Source: Microvirga aerilata (lineage in GTDB: Bacteria; Pseudomonadota; Alphaproteobacteria; Rhizobiales; Beijerinckiaceae). From it: 59,524 nt of DNA. The position numbers were made by a program, and so were the translations under genes. Each line of letters begins with the position of its first letter. The first letter of the stretch is position 1. The stretch lies in the NCBI RefSeq assembly GCF_016743775.1, contig NZ_JAEQMY010000029.1:1-59524 (forward strand). The letters are read 5' to 3'. The notes under the pieces were generated by a model, which saw only the letters and a list, made by a program, of their open reading frames with translations, was not told the DNA's origin and searched no databases. This document shows positions 15,656-25,343 of the stretch, in pieces.

Positions 15656-18640
15656 CTATTCGGCCGCCTCTTGCCGCGTCACCTTCTTGTCCTTCTTCGC
15701 AGGCGCCTTCTTGGGGGCATCCTTCGGAGCCGCTTCGTTCTTCAAGGGCCTGCGCTCCAGCACCTCCTTCAGAAAGCGGCCGGTATGGCTTTCCTTGGAT
15801 TGGGCGATGTCCTCCGGCGTGCCCTGAGCCACGATCCGTCCGCCGCCGCTGCCACCTTCGGGACCCATGTCGATCACCCAGTCGGCCGTCTTGATGACCT
15901 CGAGGTTATGCTCGATCACGACCACGCTGTTGCCCTGGTCAACCAATTCGTGCAGCACTTCAAGGAGCTTCGCCACATCGTGGAAATGCAGGCCGGTGGT
16001 GGGCTCGTCCAGGATATAGAGGGTGCGTCCGGTGGCGCGCTTGGAGAGCTCCTTGGAGAGCTTGACGCGCTGTGCCTCGCCGCCCGAAAGAGTGGTGGCC
16101 TGCTGGCCCACATGCACGTAGTCGAGGCCGACGCGGGCCAGCGTCTGCATCTTTTCGCGGATCGACGGCACCGCCTTGAACAACTCGCGGGCTTCCTCCA
16201 CCGTCATGTCGAGCACGTCGGCGATGGACTTCTCGCGATACTTCACCTCCAAGGTCTCGCGGTCGTAGCGCTTGCCCTTGCACACGTCGCAGGTGACGTA
16301 GACGTCGGGCAGGAAGTGCATTTCGATCTTGATCACGCCGTCGCCAGAGCAGGCCTCGCAGCGTCCGCCCTTCACGTTGAACGAAAAGCGACCGGCTTGA
16401 TAGCCGCGCGCCTTCGCTTCCGGGAGCCCTGCGAACCATTCGCGAATCGGCGTGAAAGCGCCGACATAGGTGGCCGGGTTCGAGCGCGGCGTGCGGCCGA
16501 TGGGCGACTGGTCGATGTCGATGACCTTGTCGAGATGCTCCAGGCCCTCGATGCGGTCGAAGGGCGCCGGGTGCTCCAGCGCGCCGTTGAGCTTGCGTGC
16601 CACTGCCTTGTAGAGCGTGTCGATGACCAGCGTGGACTTGCCGCCGCCGGACACGCCGGTGATACAGGTGAAGGTGCCGAGCGGGATCTCCGCCGTCACA
16701 TCCTGCAGGTTGTTGCCCCTGGCGCCCACCACCTTGATCATGCGCTTGCGATCGGGCTTGCGGCGCTTGGCCGGCACCTTCACGGACATAGCGCCCGTAA
16801 GGTACTTGCCGGTGAGCGACTTCGGGTTTGCCAGGAGTTCGTCGGGAGTGCCCTCGGCCACGATCTGGCCGCCATGAATGCCGGCGCCCGGGCCGATGTC
16901 GAACACATAGTCGGCCTGCAGGATCGCGTCCTCGTCATGCTCCACGACGATCACCGTGTTGCCGAGGTCGCGCAGGCGCTTCAGGGTGCCGAGCAGGCGC
17001 TCGTTGTCGCGCTGATGCAGGCCGATGGACGGCTCGTCGAGCACGTAGAGAACGCCCGTGAGGCCGGAGCCGATCTGGGAGGCGAGGCGGATGCGCTGAC
17101 TCTCGCCGCCGGACAGGGTGCCGGAGGCGCGGGCAAGGGTCAGGTATTCCAAGCCCACATCGACCAGGAAGGTCAGACGCTCGCGGATTTCCTTGAGAAT
17201 GCGGCCTGCGATCTCATTCTGCTTCTTGGTGAGCTTCTTGGACAGATCGCTGAACCAGATATGCGCATCCTTGACCGACAGGGCAGTGGCATCGCCAATG
17301 TCGGAGCCGGCAATCTTGACCGCCAGCGCTTCAGGCTTCAGACGCTTGCCGCCGCAGGCCTCGCAGGGCGTCTCGCCCATGAAGCGGCCGATTTCCTCGC
17401 GCGCCCAGTCGCTCTCGGTTTCCTTGTAGCGGCGCTCGAGGTTGGGGATCACCCCTTCGAAGGGCTTCTTCACCTCGTACGCGCGCAGGCCGTCGTCATA
17501 GGCCATGCGGATGGATTCCCCATCGGAACCGTAGAGGATCACCTCGCGCACCTGCTCCGGCAATTCGGTCCAGGGCTTCGTCATGGACGCCTTGAAGTGC
17601 TTGGTGATCGCCTCCAGGGTCTGGCCGTAATAAGGAGAGGTCGACTTCGCCCAGGGCATGATGGCCCCGCGCTTCAGGGACAGGGTCTCGTCAACCACCA
17701 GATCCGGGTCGATCCGCATCTCGTGACCGATGCCGCTGCAGGTGGGGCAGGCGCCGAAGGGATTGTTGAACGAGAACAGGCGGGGCTCGATCTCCGGGAT
17801 CGTGAAGCCGGAGACCGGGCAGGCGAACTTGGACGAGAAGACGATGCGCTTCGGCTGACCCTTTTCGTCCTTTTCGTCGGCATATTCGATGATGGCGATG
17901 CCATCGGTCAGCTCGAGCGCCGTCTCAAAGGACTCCGACAGGCGCGCGGCGATGTCGGCGCGCACCACGATCCGATCCACCACCACGTCGATGTCGTGCT
18001 TGAACTTCTTGTCGAGGGCAGGGGTTTCGTCGATGGCGTAGTATTCGCCGTCTACCTTGAGGCGCTGGAACCCCTTTTTCTGGAACTCGGCGATTTCCTT
18101 TCGGTACTCGCCCTTGCGGCCGCGCACCACGGGGGCGAGCAGGAACAGGCGGGTCTTCTCCGGCAGTTCCAGCACCCGGTCGACCATTTGGGAGACGGTC
18201 TGGCTTTCGATGGGCAGGCCGGTGGCGGGAGAGTAGGGGATGCCGACGCGTGCCCAGAGCAGGCGCATGTAGTCGTAAATCTCGGTGACGGTGCCCACCG
18301 TCGAGCGCGGGTTCTTGGAGGTGGTCTTCTGCTCGATGGAGATGGCGGGCGAGAGACCGTCGATCTGGTCCACGTCCGGCTTCTGCATCATCTCCAGGAA
18401 CTGGCGAGCGTAAGCGGAGAGCGACTCCACATAGCGCCGCTGCCCCTCGGCATAGATGGTATCGAAGGCCAGCGACGACTTGCCGGAGCCGGACAGGCCC
18501 GTGAACACCACGAGCTGGTCCCGTGGGACCATGAGGTCGACGTTCTTGAGGTTGTGCTCCCGCGCCCCGCGCACGGAGATCACGCGCGCATCCTTATCGC
18601 CCGCCTTGGCGCGGTTGAACAGTTCGTCGAGTTTAGCCAT
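15656..18640 (-). CDS. uvrA: UvrABC excinuclease subunit A
   Basis: The damage-recognition ATPase of nucleotide excision repair, 994 residues and full length. First Walker A is [15 protein letters not shown] (near residue 50) and second is [14 protein letters not shown]. The ABC signatures are [12 protein letters not shown] and [11 protein letters not shown]. Zinc-finger cysteine pairs are visible ([23 protein letters not shown] with CDVCKGK). The C-terminus has a lysine/alanine-rich extension ([11 protein letters not shown]). The start ATG 18640 gives [12 protein letters not shown]; an upstream extension to 18718 is not UvrA-like. A LexA-like box lies about 110 bases upstream. In many Rhizobiales ssb is the divergent neighbour; here an RTX gene lies between them. 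Confidence 0.97.
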   Translation of the reverse strand: MAKLDELFNRAKAGDKDARVISVRGAREHNLKNVDLMVPRDQLVVFTGLSGSGKSSLAFDTIYAEGQRRYVESLSAYARQFLEMMQKPDVDQIDGLSPAISIEQKTTSKNPRSTVGTVTEIYDYMRLLWARVGIPYSPATGLPIESQTVSQMVDRVLELPEKTRLFLLAPVVRGRKGEYRKEIAEFQKKGFQRLKVDGEYYAIDETPALDKKFKHDIDVVVDRIVVRADIAARLSESFETALELTDGIAIIEYADEKDEKGQPKRIVFSSKFACPVSGFTIPEIEPRLFSFNNPFGACPTCSGIGHEMRIDPDLVVDETLSLKRGAIMPWAKSTSPYYGQTLEAITKHFKASMTKPWTELPEQVREVILYGSDGESIRMAYDDGLRAYEVKKPFEGVIPNLERRYKETESDWAREEIGRFMGETPCEACGGKRLKPEALAVKIAGSDIGDATALSVKDAHIWFSDLSKKLTKKQNEIAGRILKEIRERLTFLVDVGLEYLTLARASGTLSGGESQRIRLASQIGSGLTGVLYVLDEPSIGLHQRDNERLLGTLKRLRDLGNTVIVVEHDEDAILQADYVFDIGPGAGIHGGQIVAEGTPDELLANPKSLTGKYLTGAMSVKVPAKRRKPDRKRMIKVVGARGNNLQDVTAEIPLGTFTCITGVSGGGKSTLVIDTLYKAVARKLNGALEHPAPFDRIEGLEHLDKVIDIDQSPIGRTPRSNPATYVGAFTPIREWFAGLPEAKARGYQAGRFSFNVKGGRCEACSGDGVIKIEMHFLPDVYVTCDVCKGKRYDRETLEVKYREKSIADVLDMTVEEARELFKAVPSIREKMQTLARVGLDYVHVGQQATTLSGGEAQRVKLSKELSKRATGRTLYILDEPTTGLHFHDVAKLLEVLHELVDQGNSVVVIEHNLEVIKTADWVIDMGPEGGSGGGRIVAQGTPEDIAQSKESHTGRFLKEVLERRPLKNEAAPKDAPKKAPAKKDKKVTRQEAAE

Positions 18641-18748
18641 GGCCCGCTTAGCCTTCTGAGAGGTACCGACCTTGCCCGGCCGGTCCCCGCATATGTGATG
18701 TCCCTGCCGCCGACGCAATGCGGCGGATGATTCCAGGATGTGATCCTA

Positions 18749-18763
18749 GAACAAACAGGGTAC
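18749..18763. promoter_or_regulatory. Possible LexA (SOS) box upstream of uvrA
   Basis: GAAC-N7-GTAC on the plus strand, that is GTAC-N7-GTTC towards uvrA. The alphaproteobacterial LexA consensus is GTTC-N7-GTTC, so one base deviates. It lies about 110 bases before the uvrA start. uvrA is commonly SOS-regulated, which makes the site plausible but unproven. Confidence 0.35.
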
Positions 18764-18954
18764 GCAGGGCAATGGGTTCTGAACGGTGAGGGTAGGTGCT
18801 TCAATCTATGTCTTCCTCAACGTTGCTTGTGCGCCTGCCCATAGCTCGACCGTTTACAATTGTTCTTTCAGGTATTTTTTCTTGAGGCGGGATTGAAGCT
18901 CCAACGTAATAACGGTACTGTTTAGCTGTAGTTTGCAACCTTTGGGGATTTATT

Positions 18955-20588
18955 ATGGCGACGCCAGCGCTTTGGGGAACAAAGTTCCTTGTCAATACTA
19001 CCATAACCGGCACCAGCAAAATGCGGCTCTTCATGCCCTGAAGGGCGGGGCATTTTTGGCCGTATGGGAGGATGACAGCCAAACTGGGGGAGATACATCC
19101 AGCTGGGCAATCCGCGGGCAAATATTCAATGCCGACGGGACCAAGCGAGGAGTGGAATTCCTTATCAATACAGTTGCGGACAATATCCAAAGAGACCCTC
19201 AGGTAACCGTTTTAAGTGACGGCCGCTTTGTTGTCGTGTGGGAGGATGCCGCCCGGGATCAAATCGGCGCCCGTGCCTTCAGTGCCGACGGCGTTGCCCT
19301 TGGGGATGAGTTCCAGGTTAACACCACTTCCGTCAACGGAAGCCCGAGCCCTTCCGTCACGGCCCTGTCCAACGGAGGGTTCGCTGTCGCATACGAGACG
19401 GAGAACTACTCAGTTGTCGTGCAAGCCTTCGGCGCTTCCTTAGAACGGCTCGGAGGCGAAGTGCCTGTGAAAGCTGACGCGGACAATGATTCGAACGCGC
19501 CTATCATTGTTGCCATGCAAGGGCGGTATGCCGTGTTCTTCGAGGGGTGGGGTGATCAAGATGGTGTCATCCGTGCCCAGATCTTCAACAACGACGGGAC
19601 AGGTGCAACCGAGCCCGTTGTCATTGCTGCTTCAGCCACTAACAAGGATGTCTCCAAACCGATCGCGACAATGTTGGTCGGCGGCCAGACCGTTATTGCT
19701 TGGGTCGAAGAGACCCGTGACGCGCAAGGCAAGTCCACCGCCTTGATCAAAGCGCAAATGCTCAATGCCGATGGTTCGAAACTCGGCGGTGAACTCATTG
19801 TCAAATCGAGCGGCCTGGATGGCTCTCTGCAAAAGCCAGCGATCACTCAGCTGGCGGATGGCGGCTTCGCCATCGCCTATTTCGCTCAAGAGGACGGCTT
19901 CAACTCAAAAGACCTCTACATCGCAACATTCAAAAACAATGGGGAGCGAAGCCAGTCAGACCTGTTCGTGGAACGCGTATATCCCTCGGGCGGAGCCGAG
20001 TATTCGGCGAGCTTGGCAAGCCTTGACGATGGCCGGCTTGTCGTGTCGTGGAGCAACTATGTCAGCGACTTCGATAACAATCGCAATGGCATACATGGGC
20101 AGATCATCGATCCGCGGCAGAAGGCGGTTAAATTGGAGGGGTCAGCCTTCAACGACCATTATGTGGGCACGCGCTTCAACGATAGCCTCAAGGGCGCTGC
20201 CGGCGATGATCGCCTGGAAGGTGGCCTAGGCAAGGACACTTTCACGGGTGGTACGGGCAAAGATGTCTTCATCTTCCGGTCGGAGGCGGCAAAACTCAAC
20301 AAGGATAAGATCGTCGACTTCAAGACGAGGGATGATTCGATCTGGCTGGACAATTCGGTGCTCTCCAAGCTCGGCAAAAAAGGCACGGATGCCAGCCCTG
20401 CGAAACTCAGCAAAGCGTTTTTCACCATTGGCGAGAAAGCCAAAGATAAGAATGACTACCTCGTCTACGATAAGAACAAGGGCGTGCTTTACTATGACGC
20501 TGATGGGTCTGGAGCCGGCAAGGCGGTGGAGATCGCAACACTGACGAAGAAGCTCCCCATGACCTACAAGGACTTTTTTGTCATCTGA
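18955..20588 (+). CDS. RTX exoprotein with seven ~50-residue repeats; N-terminus split by a -1 frameshift
   Basis: The apparent start is ATG 18955, with TTGGGGA 8 bases upstream; it reads MATPALWGTKFLVNTTITGT and hits a stop after 28 codons. The rest of the protein continues in another frame from about 19020. Adding one A at the AAAA run (19018-19021) joins them. The joined protein has seven repeats of ~50 residues with the pattern FxVNT, then LxDGxFVVxWED, then IFNxDGTxxG, which suggests a seven-bladed propeller. RTX nonapeptides follow (GGLGKDTFTGGTGKD), and the shared secretion cassette ends YKDFFVI. Without the correction translation could only start at rare codons such as TTG 18933. Function is unknown; it is likely exported by a type I system. 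Confidence 0.8.
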
Positions 20589-20739
20589 GCCGGTGCCTGC
20601 TCAATGAAAAAGCGGGAGGGGTATCGCGAGCCCCTTCCTCACCCTTTCTGGGGACAGGCCTGTGCAGAACCCGCTGCTCAGCTTGCTCTCGGGGCGACCC
20701 GGCCCCAGAACAGCCTCATGTGAGCGAGGAGAGGCCCTG

Positions 20740-21300
20740 ATGGCAGGCAGTGTGAACAAGGTGATCTTGGTGGGCAATCTGGGGCGTGACCCTGAGGTTC
20801 GGCGTCTGGGCAACGGGGAGCCGGTGGTGAACCTGCGGATTGCCACGTCCGAAACCTGGAAGGACAAGGGCACGGGCGAGCGCAAGGAGAAGACCGAGTG
20901 GCACTCGGTGGTGATCTTCAACGAGAACCTGGGCCGGGTGGCGGAGCAGTACCTGAAGAAGGGCTCCAAGGTGTACATCGAGGGCCAGCTGCAGACGCGC
21001 AAGTGGACGGACCAGCAGGGTCAGGAGAAGTACAGCACGGAGGTGGTGCTGCAGCGCTTCCGCGGTGAGCTGACGATCCTGGACAGCCGCGGCGGCGGAG
21101 CCTCGGAGTTCGGCGACGAGGAGCCGGGTCAGGTCGCAAGAGGCGGCGAATTCGGAGGGCGGTCTTCCCAGCAGGACCGGCGGCCGGCACCGTCCTTCGG
21201 CGGCGGCAACAGCGGCGGCGGCAACAGCGGCGGTGGCAACAGCGGCGGCGGAGGTGGCGGGTCCCGCTACAACGATCTGGACGACGATATTCCGTTCTAG
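20740..21300 (+). CDS. ssb: Single-stranded DNA-binding protein
   Basis: 186 residues. The N-terminal OB fold has [16 protein letters not shown], the family motif [21 protein letters not shown], and [19 protein letters not shown] glycine-rich flexible linker contains three near-identical GGGNS units. The acidic tip DDDIPF is the docking site for SSB partners. It binds and protects ssDNA in replication, repair and recombination as a tetramer. I use ATG 20740 (MAGSVNKV), preceded by GAGGAGAGG; the in-frame extension to 20662 is not conserved. A clear terminator follows at 21319, so it is monocistronic. Confidence 0.97.
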   Translation: MAGSVNKVILVGNLGRDPEVRRLGNGEPVVNLRIATSETWKDKGTGERKEKTEWHSVVIFNENLGRVAEQYLKKGSKVYIEGQLQTRKWTDQQGQEKYSTEVVLQRFRGELTILDSRGGGASEFGDEEPGQVARGGEFGGRSSQQDRRPAPSFGGGNSGGGNSGGGNSGGGGGGSRYNDLDDDIPF

Positions 21301-21318
21301 TGGCCCGATATCTCGCAG

Positions 21319-21345
21319 AAAGGCCGCCCTCGCTGGCGGCCTTTT
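21319..21345 (+). terminator. Rho-independent terminator of ssb
   Basis: GGCCGCC pairs perfectly with GGCGGCC around a CTCGCT loop, flanked by AAA on the left and TTTT on the right. It lies 19 bases after the ssb stop. Confidence 0.9.
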
Positions 21346-21607
21346 CTTTCCGTGCGCCAGACGTGAGAGCCCGCCTAGAGGATCAGCAGTTGTGAGATCG
21401 CCCAAGTTGCCAGGTCATGATAGAAAACGATGCTGACCTAGAGTAGCCTGCAGTAGACGGCGCGTCGTTATTGTGAAACCGCTGTAAAGCTTCCGCAAAT
21501 TTGAAAACATACCTTGCGTATGTGCATAGAAGCTGTTCATGTAAGATCATCTTCTGTGGTCATCCGATGACCCGGTGGTTGATTAAAGCAATCAGGGCCA
21601 TTGTAGA

Positions 21608-21835
21608 GTGCATTGCTACTTTCACCTTGTGCATGCGCATGAACGCATTCTGGATGAGACGGGGATCGAAGTCTCAAACCTGGAGGCTGCGCATTATCAG
21701 GCCCTCAAAGCTATCCAGGAACTGCGGGAGGAGACTGAGGCCGGTGAGATCGATTGGCGTGACTGGCACCTGGAGGTTGTGGACGAGGCAGGCAACATCC
21801 TGTTGTCGATCCCGCTTGCTACAGCACAGCACTGA
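21608..21835 (+). CDS. DUF6894 family protein (copy 2)
   Basis: 75 residues from GTG 21608 (MHCYFHLVHAHERILDETG), clearly related to the protein at 11470: same length, same YFHL opening, ILDExGxEV, a helix with QALKAIQEL, and a C-terminal strand WHLEVVDEAGNILLSIPL. The ribosome site is weak. Such small proteins occur in many copies per genome in Rhizobiales. Their role is unknown. The two copies are about 10 kb apart with unrelated neighbours, so they are dispersed paralogues rather than a tandem pair. Confidence 0.75.
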   Translation: MHCYFHLVHAHERILDETGIEVSNLEAAHYQALKAIQELREETEAGEIDWRDWHLEVVDEAGNILLSIPLATAQH

Positions 21836-22092
21836 CGCTCCTCTCTAGAGATTTCCTTCAAGCATTTGCATACCTGCCAAGATCTATGATCCATCTTGAT
21901 CAAGTGAGTGCAAGACGAAGGTGGCGAGTAGGCAAGCGAAGTCTTCAGGCTACGCTGCAGATGCTGTAGTGCTTCGTAGGAATTGAGGCAATTTTCCGTG
22001 GATTATATCGAATTCCCTCTTCGTCCATATGAAGATTCCGGCCCTTGTCGGCGCTGCATCGTCATATGGAGTGAAAAGGTTGTGGAGAATAA

Positions 22093-22121
22093 AAGAGGCC
22101 CGGAGTGTATCCGGGCCTCTT
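22093..22121 (-). terminator. Rho-independent terminator of the 27-residue-repeat RTX gene
   Basis: An 11-bp perfect stem (AAGAGGCCCGG with CCGGGCCTCTT) around a 7-base loop. Read on the minus strand it is followed by a short T-rich run. It lies just after the stop at 22126. Confidence 0.85.
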
Positions 22122-22125
22122 GCCT

Positions 22126-23556
22126 TTAGAGGATGAAGTCACTCGTCAAGAGCTGGGTCTTCAAGACGTTCTCAAGCTTGATGTAGTGGCTCGTTCCGGA
22201 AAGATACACAACGGAATAGCCCGTCTTCTGGGTGATGCTGATGCTCTCGAAAGACGCGAAGCGCCAAGCCCGCAGGTCGATCTGGTCCTCGCCCGGACGG
22301 AAGTATTGGATGGTGTCCCGGCCGGACGAGAGATCGAAGGCAAAGATATCGCGGCCGCCGCCGCCGTCCATGGTGTCGTTTCCGCTGCCGCCGTTGAGAT
22401 AATCGAGGCCCGTTCCGCCATAGGACGAGTCGCCGACCAGCCGGTCGTTGCCCGCGCCTCCAAGGAGGGTATCGTTGCCATAACCGGCAAGGGGGCTGGT
22501 GACCTGCGCGTCGCCATAGATCACGTCATTGCCCGAGCTGCCGCTCAAGTAATCGTGGCCGCCGCGGCTCTGATCGTTTAACGACAGGGCATCGCCATAA
22601 AGCTTGTCGTTGCCGCTGCTTCCATAGAGCGTGTCGTTCCCGCCAAGGGAGAAGGCGTTCATGGTGTCGGCGTCACCGAAGAGGGTATTGTTGCCGCTTT
22701 CGCCGTAAAGCGTGTCTGATCCGCCTACGACATTGTCGTAGAACCCGAGGGCGTCGCCATAAAGCTTATCGCTGCTCGACCCCCCATAGAGGATATCCGA
22801 CCCACCCACTGCAAAGTTACGCATCTGGTAGCCATCGCCATAAAGGATGTCATCGGAGGTGCCGCCCTTGAGGATGTCATGTCCACCCAGCACATAGGAC
22901 GTGAGCGTGCGCGCGTCGCCATACAGCACATCCCGCCCGCTATCGCCGTTGAGCGTGTCAGCTCCGCCCTTGGCGCTGTGGCTCAGGGTGTAGGCATCCC
23001 CATAAAGGGTATCATCGTGGCTGCCCCCGGACAGGGCGTCCGCGCCGCCTTGAGCGAGGCTGGTCATGGAGTGAGCGTCGCCGAAAAGGCGATCGTTGCC
23101 GTTCTCTCCGTAGAGGCTGTCCCTGCCACCAGTGGTCCTTGTCGACATCGAATAGGCATCGCCATAGAGCCTGTCGTCATCATGGCCGGCATAAAGCTTG
23201 TCGGATCCGCCACGGGCGTAGCCTGACATGGTCCGGGCATCGCCGTAGAGTGTGTCGTAGCCGGATTCGCCCCAGATCTTGTCGTTTCCTCCGGCAGAGT
23301 ACTGGCTCATCGTGTAAGAATCGCCGTAGGCGGTGTCGCCATCGAGACCGGCCCAGATCGAGTCGGCTCCGCCGCGGGCTTTGGACTTCAGGGCTCTTGC
23401 GTCGCCGTAAAGGAAATCTGCCCCGTTGTAGCTGTGGATTCGGTCACCCGTTGTCGAGCCGGAGATGCGCGTTCCGCTGCTGTCCCCATAGATGCTGTCG
23501 GAAACACTGGAGCCTTCGAGGAAGTCATTGCGAAGCGAACCGATTGTGCGTGCCAT
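22126..23556 (-). CDS. RTX exoprotein built from eleven 27-residue repeats
   Basis: 476 residues. Residues 62-358 are eleven consecutive units of exactly 27 residues. Each consists of two RTX nonapeptides (pattern GGxDxLYGxxGxDxLYGD) followed by a nine-residue non-RTX insert such as AYSMSTRTT or ADTMNAFSL. A short classical RTX block follows (GGAGNDRLVGD, GGSGNDTMDGGGGRD), then a C-terminal domain with FRPGEDQIDLRAW and a tail ending LTSDFIL. That tail differs from the cassette of the other three RTX proteins here. There is no signal peptide, so type I export is expected. The repeats should bind Ca2+. No catalytic domain is seen, so a surface or adhesive role is an inference. A good terminator follows. 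Confidence 0.85.
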   Translation of the reverse strand: MARTIGSLRNDFLEGSSVSDSIYGDSSGTRISGSTTGDRIHSYNGADFLYGDARALKSKARGGADSIWAGLDGDTAYGDSYTMSQYSAGGNDKIWGESGYDTLYGDARTMSGYARGGSDKLYAGHDDDRLYGDAYSMSTRTTGGRDSLYGENGNDRLFGDAHSMTSLAQGGADALSGGSHDDTLYGDAYTLSHSAKGGADTLNGDSGRDVLYGDARTLTSYVLGGHDILKGGTSDDILYGDGYQMRNFAVGGSDILYGGSSSDKLYGDALGFYDNVVGGSDTLYGESGNNTLFGDADTMNAFSLGGNDTLYGSSGNDKLYGDALSLNDQSRGGHDYLSGSSGNDVIYGDAQVTSPLAGYGNDTLLGGAGNDRLVGDSSYGGTGLDYLNGGSGNDTMDGGGGRDIFAFDLSSGRDTIQYFRPGEDQIDLRAWRFASFESISITQKTGYSVVYLSGTSHYIKLENVLKTQLLTSDFIL

Positions 23557-23745
23557 TGTTATTTTGATTCCGGTTGAAGCTATAACCTTAGGGCACTTAT
23601 CCTATTTGCAGGTGATAGAGTATCCTTAAAGCGTGGCTGCGTCATAAGGACGTAGTTTTGTAGCGCAGGGCCTCGTCTCCGAACTTGATGTTTGCGGCGA
23701 TGAGTGTTTACCCAGAAGGCATCATTGCCCCGGAACCGAGAATTC

Positions 23746-24864
23746 ATGAGCCGCTCCTTGCCCTCCCTCGACACGCTCTTCACCTGGATCCGCACCGAGA
23801 GCCCGACCCATGACAGGGCCGGGGTGAACCTGATGATGGACCTCGTGGTCGCGCAGATGCAGGACGCGCCCGTAGCCATAGAGCGTGTCCCGGGGGAGCA
23901 GGGTCTGGGCGATACGCTCGTCCTGCGCGCGGGGCCGCAGACCACAGAGCCGAGCATTCTGGTCATGTCGCACCTGGACACGGTGCACCCCTTGGGCACC
24001 ATCGAGCGCGACCTGCCCCTGCGGATCGAGGGTGACCGGCTCTATGGGCCGGGCATCTACGACATGAAGGGCGGCGCCTGGTTCTGCCTTGAGGCCTTCA
24101 AGGACGTGGCACGGAAAGGCACTGCCGTGCGCCCCATGGTGTTCCTGGTGACGCCGGATGAGGAGATCGGCTCGCCCACCACCCGGCCGATCATCGAGGC
24201 TCTCGGTCGCCGCTCGGCTTATGCCCTGGTCACAGAGCCCGCCCGGGACGGCGGCCAGATCGTCACCGCCCGCAAAGGCGTGGGACGCTTCGACGTGCAT
24301 GTGGAGGGCCGGCCCGCCCATGCGGGCTCGCGCCACAAGGACGGTCGCAACGCCATCTACGAGGCCGCGCGCCAGATCCTCGCCATCGAGGCCATGACGG
24401 ATTATGCGCGGGGGATCACCACCACAGTCGGCATGGTGTCCGGCGGCACGGCGATGAACACCATTCCGCAGCATTGCCGCTTCCCCGTGGACCTGCGGGT
24501 CGAGACCGTGGCGGACGGGGAGGCCGTAACGGCGGCGATCCTGGGTCTGAAGCCTCAGAATTCCGATTTCAAGGTTACGGTCACGGGGGGCATGAACCGG
24601 CCGCCTTACGAGCGGACGGAGGCGACCTCCAGACTGTTCGACCATGCCAAGTCGCTCGCGGCCGAGATCGGATTCGACCTCGTGTCCGCGCCGCGGGTCG
24701 GCGGCGGCTCTGACGGCAATTTTACGGCGGCGCTCGACATCCCGACCCTCGACGGCCTCGGTATCGACGGCGACGGGGCGCATACGCTTCAGGAATACGG
24801 CCTTATCTCTTCCATCGCACCGCGCCAGAAGCTCATGACGCGCCTTCTGGAAACGCTTCGATGA
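23746..24864 (+). CDS. M20 family metallopeptidase (carboxypeptidase G2-like)
   Basis: 372 residues. Metal ligands and catalytic residues of the M20 group are in place: MSHLDTVHP (His and Asp), GIYDMKGG (bridging Asp), PDEEIGS (catalytic Glu and ligand Glu), and GAHTLQEYG near the end (His). The dimerisation domain (GRFDVHVEGRPAHAGS, TIPQHCRFPVDLRVE) sits between. Such enzymes hydrolyse an amide bond such as a glutamyl or acyl-amino acid bond; the precise substrate is unknown. ATG 23746 is preferred over the earlier GTG 23704. It overlaps the acetyltransferase by four bases (ATGA), so the two and rppH are probably one operon. Confidence 0.9.
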   Translation: MSRSLPSLDTLFTWIRTESPTHDRAGVNLMMDLVVAQMQDAPVAIERVPGEQGLGDTLVLRAGPQTTEPSILVMSHLDTVHPLGTIERDLPLRIEGDRLYGPGIYDMKGGAWFCLEAFKDVARKGTAVRPMVFLVTPDEEIGSPTTRPIIEALGRRSAYALVTEPARDGGQIVTARKGVGRFDVHVEGRPAHAGSRHKDGRNAIYEAARQILAIEAMTDYARGITTTVGMVSGGTAMNTIPQHCRFPVDLRVETVADGEAVTAAILGLKPQNSDFKVTVTGGMNRPPYERTEATSRLFDHAKSLAAEIGFDLVSAPRVGGGSDGNFTAALDIPTLDGLGIDGDGAHTLQEYGLISSIAPRQKLMTRLLETLR

Positions 24865-25343
24865 CTATGCTGGCGATCAGTGACCTGCGCGATCGTCCGG
24901 ATTTTGCGGATACCGTCGCCGATCGGGTCTGGCGCGCGTTCTGGAAGAAGGATGGCCATCCGTTGGAACTGCTCAGCGGCCTCGTGCAGGGGAGTTTTGC
25001 GCCTGGCCCCATACCAACAGCGCTGGTGGCGCATGAGGACGGCAGATTCCTGGGTACCGTCTCCATCATCGCTTGGGACGAGGAGACGAGGCCGCAATAC
25101 ACCCCCTGGGTTGCGGCTCTCTGGGTTGAGCCCGAGCAGCGGCGAAAGGGAATCGGAGCGGCACTGGTGGAAAAGGCTGCCTCTTACGGCTTCAGTACGG
25201 GAGCGGAGCGGGTATATCTTCTGTCACGTGCCCACCGGCGTGCGTTCTATGAAGGGTTGGGGTGGAGCGTCCTCGAGGCGGATGCGCCGGAGGATGGGAT
25301 GTTCATTCTTACCATGAGCGCGGACGGCGCGGCCCTGGGATGA
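24861..25343 (+). CDS. GNAT family N-acetyltransferase
   Basis: 160 residues with the acetyl-CoA binding motif A (ALWVEPEQRRKGIGAALVEKA) and a C-terminal FYEGLGW, typical of GNAT enzymes acting on small molecules or protein termini. The substrate is not evident. Its start codon overlaps the stop of the peptidase before it, and its own stop overlaps the start of rppH (ATGA). The three genes are therefore translationally coupled. Confidence 0.9.
   Translation: MTMLAISDLRDRPDFADTVADRVWRAFWKKDGHPLELLSGLVQGSFAPGPIPTALVAHEDGRFLGTVSIIAWDEETRPQYTPWVAALWVEPEQRRKGIGAALVEKAASYGFSTGAERVYLLSRAHRRAFYEGLGWSVLEADAPEDGMFILTMSADGAALG

Noticed and set aside
15671..18730. A 1019-residue open frame on the strand opposite uvrA
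   Set aside because: It mirrors uvrA along its whole length, and its Leu/Val/Asp/His/Arg-rich composition is typical of antisense frames in high-GC genes. It has no family resemblance.
19015..19025. Programmed ribosomal frameshifting at AAAA in the RTX gene
   Set aside because: The run is short, lacks the usual heptamer (X XXY YYZ), and no stimulating structure was seen. A one-base loss is simpler.
22483..23373. Regular 81-bp DNA repeats that could suggest a CRISPR or satellite
   Set aside because: The period equals the 27-codon protein unit, units differ in sequence, and there are no spacers. The repeats are coding.
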